Part shown: positions 25,748 through 33,565 of the stretch, piece by piece
Layout of the letters: each line of letters opens with the position of its first letter
How positions within the stretch are numbered: the stretch's first letter is position 1
Source: Mycolicibacterium xanthum
GTDB lineage: Bacteria > Actinomycetota > Actinomycetes > Mycobacteriales > Mycobacteriaceae
NCBI RefSeq assembly: GCF_019710635.1
Contig: NZ_JAIFZS010000047.1
Coordinates: 1 to 64,000, forward strand
Length of the DNA: 64,000 nucleotides
Direction: 5' to 3'
Position numbers and translations under genes: made by a program
The notes under the pieces: model-generated
The model's database searches: none
Seen by the model: the letters and a program-made list of their open reading frames with translations, nothing else
Told to the model about the DNA's origin: nothing

Positions 25748-28700
25748 TAGTGCAGAACGGTACGCACTCGCCGCAGATCCAGGATGCCCGGCGCGCCCAC
25801 ATCGGTGGATTGGCGGGCCTGCTTCTCCCGAAGGCCGGAAAGGTCGACCTTGCCCGGGGTGAACCCGGCGGCCTCGAAGCGGCGGCCGCGCCGTGACTCG
25901 GCCTCCACCGCATTGACCGGCGGGGTGTCATAGGCCCGGCCGCCCGGGTGCGACACGTGGTAGGTGCAGCCGCCGCGGGACACCCCGCTGGCCGCGTCGA
26001 TCAGCTCGAACTGCAGCGGACCGTCCACGGTGATCGTCGGATGCAGTGCGCTCGGCGGCTGCCAGGCGCGGTAGCGGACCCCGCCGACCTGGATGTCCGG
26101 GTTGTCGGTGGCCAGCAGCGGAACCGGGTGGCCGTTGGCGGTCACGATGTAGCGCTGGCGGTCAGCCCCGACCAGCCGCACCTGCAACCGTTCCACCGAC
26201 GAGTCGACGTACCGGGCGGTGCCGCCCGCGGTGGACTCCTCACCCAGCACGTTCCACGGCTCGATCGCCCCGCGCAGCTCGATCTCCACGCCGTCGAACA
26301 CCGCGGTGCCGATCCGCGGAAACCGGAATTCGGTGAACGGGTCCAGCCAGCTGGTGTCGAACTCGATGCCGTGCGCACGCAGGTCGGCGGCGACCTCGGC
26401 GATGTCGTGGATGAGGAAGTGCGGCAACAGATACCGGCCGTGCAGGTTGGCGCCGTGCCGGATCAGCGGGGCACGCAGCGGTTCGTCCCAGAACCAGGCC
26501 ACCAGCGAACGCACCAGCAGCGATTGCACCATCGCCATCTGGTAGTGCGGCGGCATCTCGAATCCGCGCAGTTCCAGCAGGCCGAGCCGGCCCCGCGCAC
26601 TGTCGGGGCTGTAGAGCTTGTCGATGCAGAACTCGGCACGGTGGGTGTTGCCGGTGATGTCGGTCAGCAGATGGCGCAGTGCCCGGTCGGTGATCCACGG
26701 CTTGGGCCCACCCGCGGATTCGGAGAGCCGGGCGATCTCGGCGAACGCGATCTCCAGCTCGTAGACCGAATCCGGGCGGCCTTCGTCGACCCGGGGCGCC
26801 TGCGAGGTGGTCCCGATGAAGCGGCCGGCGAACAGATAGGACAGCGACGGGTGGCGCTGCCAGTAGGTCAGCATCGACACCAGCAGATCGGGCCGCCGCA
26901 ACAGCGGCGAATCGGCGGGGGTGATGCCGCCGAGGGTGATGTGGTTGCCGCCGCCGGTTCCGCCGTGGGTGCCGTCGTAGTCGAACGACTCGGTGGACAG
27001 GCGGGCCAGCCGGGCCTCGTCGTAGAGCGTCTTGAGCTGGTCACGCTGCTCGGCGAAGCTGGCGCTGGGCGCCACGTTGACCTCGATGACACCGGGATCG
27101 GGCGTGATCGTCATCGACCCCAGCCGCGGATCCGACGGCGGTCCGTAGCCCTCGATGACCAACGGGGCGCCGATCGCGGCCGCGGCCGCCTCGATCCGGG
27201 CGATCAGGTCGATGAAGTGCTCGAGCTCGTCGGTGGGCGGCAGGAACACGTAGAGCAGCCCGTCACGGATCTCGGCGACCAGCGCTGTCGTCGGGGTCCA
27301 CTCGCCTTCGTCCTCGACGACCGCTTCGGCGGCCGCGGCGGGCGCCGCCGACGACACCCCACCGGAACCACCGGTGCGCAGTGCCGGGCGCGGCCGGATC
27401 GGGTCCGCGTCGTAGGTCGGCTTGGGCGGCTTCCAGCTGATCGAGTTCAGCGGCAGCCGCAGCCCGGCCGGTGAGTCACCGTCGAGCAGCACGATGCGGC
27501 CACGGCGCAGCTTCCAGTCCGCGCTGGCCCAGCCGGATTCGTCCTCGCGGCGGTGCAGCGGCAACACGTGGGCGGCCGGTTCGACGACGGGCGTGTCCAG
27601 GCGCGCGAGCATCTCGGCGCGCGCATCCGGGCTGTCGTCCTCGAGGTCGTCGGCGGTCGTGACCGGGTGCCCGTCGGGTTGACGCACCGAGGTGGCCAGC
27701 CGGCCCAGCGCGTCCTCGTAGGCGGGCCGCACCTGGGTCGGCGGAAGGCCCAGCCCGTCGGCGATCGCGCCGAGCAACTGCCGGCCGGCGTCGGGCGCCA
27801 GCGCGGCGGTGTTCGGGTGTTCGGGCCAGGGGTCGGCGAGCAGCGACTCGTCGGACCACAGCGGCTCGCCGTCGGTGCGCCAGTACAACCCGATCTGCCA
27901 GCGCGGCAACGGCTCCCCGGGATACCACTTGCCCTGGCTGCGCTGTACCAGGCCGTGCGGGGCCCACACCTTCTTCAGCCGCGCGGTCAGCGCCGAAGCC
28001 CGCTCACGCTTGTGCGGACCGTCGGCGTCGGTCGTCCACTCCGGGTCGACCTGGTTGTCGATGGACACGAAGGTCGGCTCGCCGCCGACCGTGAGCCGGA
28101 CGTCGCCGGCCGCCAGTCGTTCGTCGACCCGCTCGCCGAGCGCGTTGATCGCCTCCCAGGATTCCTCGGTGTAGGGCAGCGTGACCCGGGGATCCTCGTG
28201 CACCCGGGTGACCACGTTGCTGAACTCGAGGGTGGTCTCGGCCTTGCCGGTGGCGCCGGTGATCGGAGCGGCGGACTCCGGGTGCGGGGTGGCCGCCAGC
28301 GGGATGTGCCCCTCGCCGGCGAAGAGGCCCGAGGTGGGATCCAGGCCGATCCAGCCGGCGCCGGGGATGTACACCTCGGTCCACGCGTGCAGGTCGGTGA
28401 AATCGGCCGCAGGTCCGGACGGACCGTCCAGCGCCTCCACGTCGGACGTCAGCTGGACCAGGTAGCCGGACACGAACCGGGCCGCCAGACCCATCTGGCG
28501 CAGGACGGAGACCAGCAGCCAGGCCGAGTCGCGGCACGAGCCGATCCCGCTCCGCAGCGTGAAGTCCGGGGTCTGCACGCCGGGCTCCATGCGCAGGCTG
28601 TAGCCGACGTCGGAGTTCACGGCGTGGTTGAGCGCCACCAGGAAGTCGATGGTGCGGGTGCCGGGCGCGACGGAGAAGTTCTTGACCCAGGCGTCGGCCA

Positions 28701-29097
28701 GGTCGCCGGGCCCGCTGCCCTCGTCGCCCTCGTCGACCGGCCGCAGGTAGGGCTCGAGGTCGTCGAGCAGGTTCTTGGGATAGGTGAACGGGAAGGTCTC
28801 GGCGTACTCCTCGATGAAGAAGTCGAAGGGGTTGATGACCTTCAGGTCGGCGATCAGGCCCACGGTGATCGACAGCTTGCGCGTCCGGCTCGGGAAGACC
28901 AGCCGGGCCAGGAAGTTGCCGAACGCGTCCTGCTGCCAGTTGACGAAGTGATCGGCGGGTTCGACCTGCATCGAATAGGCCTCGATCGGGGTGCGCGAGT
29001 GCGGTGCGGGGCGCAGCCGCACGACGTGCGGATAGATTTCGACGAGGCGGTCGAACGTGTAGCTGGTGCGGTGCTCCAGCGCCACCTTGATACCCAT
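25747..29097 (-). CDS. Large transglutaminase/DUF2126 protein (Rv2566-like)
   Basis: A 1116-residue protein. N-terminal transglutaminase beta domain (GIKVALEHRTSYTFDRLVE, residues 2-20), transglutaminase core with C188 (IGSCRDSAWLLV), H237 (DLHAWTEVYIPG) and D253 (GLDPTSG), then a ~750-residue DUF2126 region (for example GEPTFVSIDNQ, TDGEPLW, YDGTHGGTGGGNHITLGG, NTHRAEFCIDKLYSPDSARGR). The FCIDKLYSP and GGTGGGNH parts resemble carboxylate-amine ligase (GCS2-like) active-site elements, so it may combine a ligase and a thiol hydrolase. I start at ATG 29097 by similarity with the M. tuberculosis protein; GTG/ATG at 29115/29112 are alternatives. First gene of the coupled operon. Confidence 0.9.
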   Translation of the reverse strand: MGIKVALEHRTSYTFDRLVEIYPHVVRLRPAPHSRTPIEAYSMQVEPADHFVNWQQDAFGNFLARLVFPSRTRKLSITVGLIADLKVINPFDFFIEEYAETFPFTYPKNLLDDLEPYLRPVDEGDEGSGPGDLADAWVKNFSVAPGTRTIDFLVALNHAVNSDVGYSLRMEPGVQTPDFTLRSGIGSCRDSAWLLVSVLRQMGLAARFVSGYLVQLTSDVEALDGPSGPAADFTDLHAWTEVYIPGAGWIGLDPTSGLFAGEGHIPLAATPHPESAAPITGATGKAETTLEFSNVVTRVHEDPRVTLPYTEESWEAINALGERVDERLAAGDVRLTVGGEPTFVSIDNQVDPEWTTDADGPHKRERASALTARLKKVWAPHGLVQRSQGKWYPGEPLPRWQIGLYWRTDGEPLWSDESLLADPWPEHPNTAALAPDAGRQLLGAIADGLGLPPTQVRPAYEDALGRLATSVRQPDGHPVTTADDLEDDSPDARAEMLARLDTPVVEPAAHVLPLHRREDESGWASADWKLRRGRIVLLDGDSPAGLRLPLNSISWKPPKPTYDADPIRPRPALRTGGSGGVSSAAPAAAAEAVVEDEGEWTPTTALVAEIRDGLLYVFLPPTDELEHFIDLIARIEAAAAAIGAPLVIEGYGPPSDPRLGSMTITPDPGVIEVNVAPSASFAEQRDQLKTLYDEARLARLSTESFDYDGTHGGTGGGNHITLGGITPADSPLLRRPDLLVSMLTYWQRHPSLSYLFAGRFIGTTSQAPRVDEGRPDSVYELEIAFAEIARLSESAGGPKPWITDRALRHLLTDITGNTHRAEFCIDKLYSPDSARGRLGLLELRGFEMPPHYQMAMVQSLLVRSLVAWFWDEPLRAPLIRHGANLHGRYLLPHFLIHDIAEVAADLRAHGIEFDTSWLDPFTEFRFPRIGTAVFDGVEIELRGAIEPWNVLGEESTAGGTARYVDSSVERLQVRLVGADRQRYIVTANGHPVPLLATDNPDIQVGGVRYRAWQPPSALHPTITVDGPLQFELIDAASGVSRGGCTYHVSHPGGRAYDTPPVNAVEAESRRGRRFEAAGFTPGKVDLSGLREKQARQSTDVGAPGILDLRRVRTVLH

Positions 29098-29140
29098 AAC
29101 GGTAAATCCCATCACACCGGCGACGCCGGTGCAGATCGCA

Positions 29141-30070
29141 TCAGGTCGCCGCCGGTCGCGGCGTGTCGTGACGACTCGGACGTAGCGCCAGGACCAGCAC
29201 CCCGGCCAGCACGATGCCCACCACGTTGACCGCCAACTGGGCGGCCGAACGGGCCGCGATACCGAAGTCCCCGAGGATCGCGGCCACCACCGCGAAGCCC
29301 GCGGCGGGCACGGTGGTGACCGAGATGAACACGCCGACCAGCGAGGCCGATTTCGACGACACCAGCGACAGCATGCCCGCGGCTCCGGCCAGCAGCGCGA
29401 CGACGAACGAGATCGGCCCCACCCGGAAGATGAAGTTCACCTGGTTGATGTGGGCGACGGTGTCCAGACTGAGCCAGCCGGCCGCCACCGTGGCGACCGT
29501 CACCACCGCGGTGATCCCCATCGCGACCGGGAACCCGACCAGCAGCGCGGTCGCGGCGCGCCGGGCCAGCCGGCCGCGCCGCTGCACGATCGCCACCGAC
29601 AGCGCGGCCAGCGGGCCGAACTCGGGTCCGACGATCATCGCGCCGACGACGGTGACCATCGAATCGGTGACCGCACCGATCGCGGCCAGCAGGCAGGCCA
29701 GTGTCAGGAACATCACGAAAGTCACCGACAGCGTGGACTCGTCCCGCGTGCGGGCGATCAGCTCGTCCCACACCAGCGCATCCGCCGGCTCACCCTCGGC
29801 TTCGTCCTGGGCCAGGTGCGCCTGGCTCGACAGCACCGTGTCCAGGACCGCCAGCGTGATGGCGCCACAGTGCTGCACGTCCAGATCCTTGAGCGCCTGA
29901 ACCAGATCGTTGACCGACTCCCGGGCGACGTCGGCGGTGATCTCGTCGCCCGCCGGCTCCAGCGCGGCACCGGGATGCAGCACGATGTCGGTGACGCCGG
30001 CCTGGTCGCGCAGCACCGCGAGCACCTCCCTGCGGATGCCCTCGGGAGCGATCACGCGCACGTGCAGCAC
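29141..30070 (-). CDS. DUF389 family membrane protein
   Basis: A 309-residue protein. The first ~110 residues are soluble with a ferredoxin-like start (MLHVRVIAPEGIRREVLAVL). The rest is the DUF389 membrane domain with about six helices, including the family motif MVTVVGAMIVGPEFGPLAALSVAI and later SLVSSKSASLVGVFISVTTVPAAG. Function in bacteria is unknown. It ends 43 bases before the DUF2126 transglutaminase gene on the same strand and could be the promoter-proximal gene of that operon. It is divergent from the BVMO fusion; the 141-base gap carries a long inverted repeat. Confidence 0.82.
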   Translation of the reverse strand: MLHVRVIAPEGIRREVLAVLRDQAGVTDIVLHPGAALEPAGDEITADVARESVNDLVQALKDLDVQHCGAITLAVLDTVLSSQAHLAQDEAEGEPADALVWDELIARTRDESTLSVTFVMFLTLACLLAAIGAVTDSMVTVVGAMIVGPEFGPLAALSVAIVQRRGRLARRAATALLVGFPVAMGITAVVTVATVAAGWLSLDTVAHINQVNFIFRVGPISFVVALLAGAAGMLSLVSSKSASLVGVFISVTTVPAAGFAVVAAILGDFGIAARSAAQLAVNVVGIVLAGVLVLALRPSRHDTPRPAAT

Positions 30071-30134
30071 AAGCGAACACTAGCCGCGCCGCCGCAAAGT
30101 GGGGGCTGTCACGCACCGAGCTCGACGAGTTCTC

Positions 30135-30197
30135 CGCCGAACTGGCATTCCGGCAGATCTCTACTCGCAGTTTCGCAGCCGGAATGCCAGTTCGGCG
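30135..30197. repeat. Long perfect inverted repeat, 20-bp arms
   Basis: Arms 30135-30154 (CGCCGAACTGGCATTCCGGC) and 30178-30197 are perfect reverse complements separated by 23 bases. The right arm ends 14 bases before the BVMO-esterase start, so in mRNA it would form a 20-bp hairpin just ahead of the ribosome site. It may be an operator, a leader attenuator, or a copy of a mycobacterial intergenic palindromic repeat. Confidence 0.8.
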
Positions 30198-30211
30198 AGC
30201 AAGATGGGTTG

Positions 30212-32803
30212 ATGTCAGAGGGTGGCCGCGTCGACGTCGACGTCGACGTCGTGGTCGTCGGGGCGGGGTTCGCCGGCCTCTACGCCGCCCACCGGCTCCG
30301 GGAGTCGAACCTCTCGATGCGCGGTTTCGAGGCCGGCGAGGACGTCGGCGGCACGTGGTACTGGAACCGCTACCCCGGGGCGCGCGTGGACATCCCCAGC
30401 ATCGACTACATGTACAGCTTCGACCCGGATTGGTCGACGGACTGGCAGTGGTCGGAGAAGTACGCGACCCAGCCCGAGATCCTGCGCTACCTCGGCCACG
30501 TCGCCGACAAGCATGATCTGCGACGCGACTTCCGCTTCTCGACGCGCGTCGTGCGGGCCACCTGGGACGAGGACGCGTCGGTGTGGCAGGTGCGCACCGA
30601 GGGTGGCGACGACGTGGTGTGCCGGTTCCTGATCATGGCGACCGGATGCCTGTCGACGCCCAAGGAGCCCGACATCGACGGTGTGGCCCGGTTCGCCGGC
30701 GAGACGTACTACACCAGCCGATGGCCGCACGAGCCCGTCGACTTCACCGGCAAGCGGGTCGCCGTCATCGGCACCGGGTCCTCGGGCATCCAGTCGATCC
30801 CACTCATCGCCGCGCAGGCCGAGCAGGTGGTGGTGTTCCAGCGAACGCCGTGCTTTTCGATCCCGGCCCACAACGGCCCGATCGCTGCGGACAAGCTCGC
30901 CCGGCTCGCCGACGAACCGGCCTACCGCCAGTCGGCCAAGGAATCCCCAGGCGGGGTGCCGGTGGAGCGCACCGTCACCCCGGCGTTCTCGGTGTCCGCC
31001 GAGGAACGCCGGCAGCGCTACGAACGCGGCTGGGAACTCGGCGAACTGCTGGAGATTCTCAACCTCTACGCCGATGTGATGAGCAACCCGGCGGCCAACG
31101 AGGACTTCGCCGAGTTCGTCCGAGGCAAGATCCGCGCCGCCGTGCACGATCCGCAGACGGCGACGGCCCTGTGCCCGACGGACTATCCGATCGGCGCGAA
31201 ACGGCTCTGCCTGGACACCGACTATTTCGCCACGTTCAACCTGCCCCACGTGCGGCTGGTCGACCTGCGCCGTCAGCCACTGGTGGGTATCACCGAGACC
31301 GGGATCGACACGGTCGGCGAGTCTTTCGAGGTCGACGCGATCGTGTTCGCCACCGGATTCGACGCGATGACCGGGGCGCTGACGGCCGTCGACGTCGTCG
31401 GCAGCGACGGGCTCACGCTGAAGGACAAGTGGCTCGCAGGCCCGTCCACCTACCTCGGGCTGACCACGACGGGCTTCCCCAACCTGTTTCTCATCACCGG
31501 CCCCAACAGCCCGTCCGTACTGTCGAACATGGCCGTGTCGATCGAGCAGCACGTCGACTTCGTCACCGGCATCCTGACCCATCTGCGCACCCATGGCTTC
31601 GACCGGATCGAACCCACCGATCAGGCCGAAGCGGGGTGGATGCAGCACTGCGCCGACGCCTCGTCGATAACGCTCTTCCCCCAAGCGAACTCGTGGTACA
31701 TGGGCGCCAACGTGCCGGGCAAGCCACGGGTCTTCATGGCCTACACGGCCGGGGTCGACTTCTACCGGGCGGTCTGCGACGAGGTGGTCGCCCGGGACTA
31801 CCTGGGCTTCCGGCTGGCCGGCCCCGGCGGGACCCGGTGCAGCGAAGGTGTGGTGCGCCGCCTGCAGCCCGACGTGCAGATGGTGCTGGCCGAGGTCGAG
31901 GCCATGAACCTGCCGCCGCTGGAATCGCTGTCCGCCGACGACGCGCGTGCGACCTACCTGGCGATGGGGGCGGCCCTGCCGCCGGGCCCCGATGTCGGCG
32001 AGGTCGTCGACGGCACCCTGCCCGGCCCGGCGGGTCCGTTGAGCTATCGCCTGTACCGGCCTGCCACCGCGGGACCGCACCCGGTCGTCGTGTACTTCCA
32101 CGGTGGCGGGTGGGTGCTGGGCTCCCCGACATCGGATGACGCCCTCTGCCGCGACCTGTGCACACGCGCCGACGCGATCATCGTCTCGGTGGACTACCGG
32201 CACGCTCCCGAACACCGCTTCCCGGCCGCCGTCGAGGACGGCCTGGCCGCGGTGCGATGGATCGGCGAGCACGCCACCGAACTGGGCGGGGCGGCCGGGC
32301 ACCTGGCGGTGGCCGGGTGGAGCGCCGGGGGCAACATCGCTGCGGTGGTGTGCCGGCTCGTGCGCGACACGGGCGGTCCGGAGATCCTCGGCCAGGCACT
32401 CCTGACCCCCGCGGTGGACACCGACATGTCGCGGGACTCCTATCTCGACAACGGCGACGGTTACCGCCTGACCACGCCGCTGGTCCGCTGGTTCTACGAC
32501 CACTACGCGCCCGGCGTCGACCCAGCCGATCCCCGCCTGGCCCCGTTGCGCGCCGGCGATCTGTCCCGGCTGCCGCCGGCGCTCGTGGTCACGGCGGAAT
32601 TCGATCCGCTGCGCGACGAGGGTGAGCTATACGCGCAGGCACTCTCGGACGCGGGGGTTCCGACCGAACTCATCAGCGCTCGTGGCCACGTTCACACGTC
32701 ACTGACGATGGTCGGGGTTGTGGTCTCCGGCGAGCCGGTCCGCGCGCGGCTCGCCGAATGGCTGAGCACGATCGTCCGCGACATCGGGTCGCGCGTCGGC
32801 TGA
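30212..32803 (+). CDS. Baeyer-Villiger monooxygenase fused to an HSL-type alpha/beta hydrolase
   Basis: An 863-residue fusion. Residues 1-~545: class B flavoprotein monooxygenase with VVVVGAGFAGLYAAHRL, a second Rossmann motif VAVIGTGSSGIQSIP, and ATGFDAMTGAL. The type I BVMO fingerprint FxGxxxHxxxW(P/D) appears as FAGETYYTSRWP, so Tyr replaces His. Residues ~560-863: esterase of the hormone-sensitive lipase group with the HGGGW oxyanion motif, nucleophile in GWSAGGN, Asp in FDPLRDEG and His in GHVHTS. The pairing implies oxidation of a ketone to an ester and its hydrolysis in one protein. ATG 30212 follows GCAAGATGGGTTG; the open frame upstream runs antisense through DUF389 and is excluded. 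Confidence 0.9.
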   Translation: MSEGGRVDVDVDVVVVGAGFAGLYAAHRLRESNLSMRGFEAGEDVGGTWYWNRYPGARVDIPSIDYMYSFDPDWSTDWQWSEKYATQPEILRYLGHVADKHDLRRDFRFSTRVVRATWDEDASVWQVRTEGGDDVVCRFLIMATGCLSTPKEPDIDGVARFAGETYYTSRWPHEPVDFTGKRVAVIGTGSSGIQSIPLIAAQAEQVVVFQRTPCFSIPAHNGPIAADKLARLADEPAYRQSAKESPGGVPVERTVTPAFSVSAEERRQRYERGWELGELLEILNLYADVMSNPAANEDFAEFVRGKIRAAVHDPQTATALCPTDYPIGAKRLCLDTDYFATFNLPHVRLVDLRRQPLVGITETGIDTVGESFEVDAIVFATGFDAMTGALTAVDVVGSDGLTLKDKWLAGPSTYLGLTTTGFPNLFLITGPNSPSVLSNMAVSIEQHVDFVTGILTHLRTHGFDRIEPTDQAEAGWMQHCADASSITLFPQANSWYMGANVPGKPRVFMAYTAGVDFYRAVCDEVVARDYLGFRLAGPGGTRCSEGVVRRLQPDVQMVLAEVEAMNLPPLESLSADDARATYLAMGAALPPGPDVGEVVDGTLPGPAGPLSYRLYRPATAGPHPVVVYFHGGGWVLGSPTSDDALCRDLCTRADAIIVSVDYRHAPEHRFPAAVEDGLAAVRWIGEHATELGGAAGHLAVAGWSAGGNIAAVVCRLVRDTGGPEILGQALLTPAVDTDMSRDSYLDNGDGYRLTTPLVRWFYDHYAPGVDPADPRLAPLRAGDLSRLPPALVVTAEFDPLRDEGELYAQALSDAGVPTELISARGHVHTSLTMVGVVVSGEPVRARLAEWLSTIVRDIGSRVG

Positions 32804-32813
32804 CGCGCGCCGA

Positions 32814-33266
32814 TCAGGCGCGGATCAGCTCGAAGAGCGGGATGGGCCGCGTCGTTTTGGCCTGGTACTCGGCGAACATCGGAGCCAACGCGGTCAACTT
32901 CGGATAGGTCGCGTCACGCTCGGCCTCGGGCAGTTCGCGTGCGGTGACGTCGTAGGCATCGGCGCCGACCTCGATGTGCGCCCGCGGATCGGCGCGCAGG
33001 TTGTGCACCCAGGCCGGGTTCTTCGGCGCACCCGCGTAGGACCCGACGATCAGCATCTTGTCGTCGACGGTCAGGTAGGCCAGCGGAGAGAGCCGCGGCT
33101 CACCCGACCTGGCGCCGGTGGTGTGCAGCAGCAACAGCGTGGCTCCCTCGAACGGCCCGCCGACCTTGCCGCCGTTGGCCCGGAACTCCTCGACGATGCC
33201 GCGGTTCATGTCCTGCAGCGCCGCGGTGTCGACGACCAGCCTGTCCTTGTCAGTCATGCCACCCAT
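32814..33266 (-). CDS. Deazaflavin (F420)-dependent nitroreductase-family oxidoreductase
   Basis: A 150-residue split beta-barrel protein of the DDN/FDOR-A type, which uses F420H2 in mycobacteria. Family motifs: LLLLHTTGARSGEPRLSPLAYL and MLIVGSYAGAPKNPAWVHNLRADPRAHIEVG. The ATG at 33266 has a strong AGGGGGAA six bases upstream; an internal ATG (33257) is less well placed, and the longer frame has no support. It converges on the BVMO-esterase gene, ending 10 bases away. Substrate unknown. Confidence 0.88.
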   Translation of the reverse strand: MGGMTDKDRLVVDTAALQDMNRGIVEEFRANGGKVGGPFEGATLLLLHTTGARSGEPRLSPLAYLTVDDKMLIVGSYAGAPKNPAWVHNLRADPRAHIEVGADAYDVTARELPEAERDATYPKLTALAPMFAEYQAKTTRPIPLFELIRA

Positions 33267-33323
33267 AAGTTCCCCCTGCGGTCGAGTTATTCCGCCGGTG
33301 GGCACCGGGGTGACAATCGGGGC

Positions 33324-33565
33324 GTCCGAATCGTGGTCACCGGAGGCAACAGCGGCGTCGGCACCGCGACCGCGGCGGCCAAGGGGATTTCCGGTGATGT
33401 CGAGGTGGACCTGCCCAGCGGAACGTATCTGGCGCCGCCGTTCAGCCAGTGGGGCCGGCCGAAGGTGACCAGGCCACGCCCCAAGGCCTCGACCCCGTGA
33501 CGGCGCGCCGGCTGTGGCAGGTCTCGGCGGAGTTGACCGGCTGCGACTGGACGAGCGGCAGCTAG
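33324..33565 (+). pseudogene. Remnant of a short-chain dehydrogenase/reductase
   Basis: Translation of the plus strand gives a start-less VRIVVTGGNSGVGTATAAA, the coenzyme-binding TGxxxGxG motif of an SDR, then after a large deletion a C-terminal-like stretch GTYLAPPFSQWGRPKVTRP in the same frame. A frame change follows, and LDPVTARRLWQVSAELTG with WTSGS and a TAG at 33563-33565 completes a typical SDR/retinol-dehydrogenase C-terminus. Roughly 200 central residues are missing. The end overlaps the aspS stop. This accounts for most of the gap between the F420 reductase and aspS. Confidence 0.6.

Noticed and set aside
29450..30211. 254-codon N-terminal extension of the BVMO-esterase frame
   Set aside because: It is antisense to the DUF389 gene and reads as Arg/His-rich shadow. 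The BVMO family starts at the ATG at 30212.
30215..32503. 762-codon minus-strand open frame
   Set aside because: Mirror frame of the BVMO-esterase gene; no recognisable domain.
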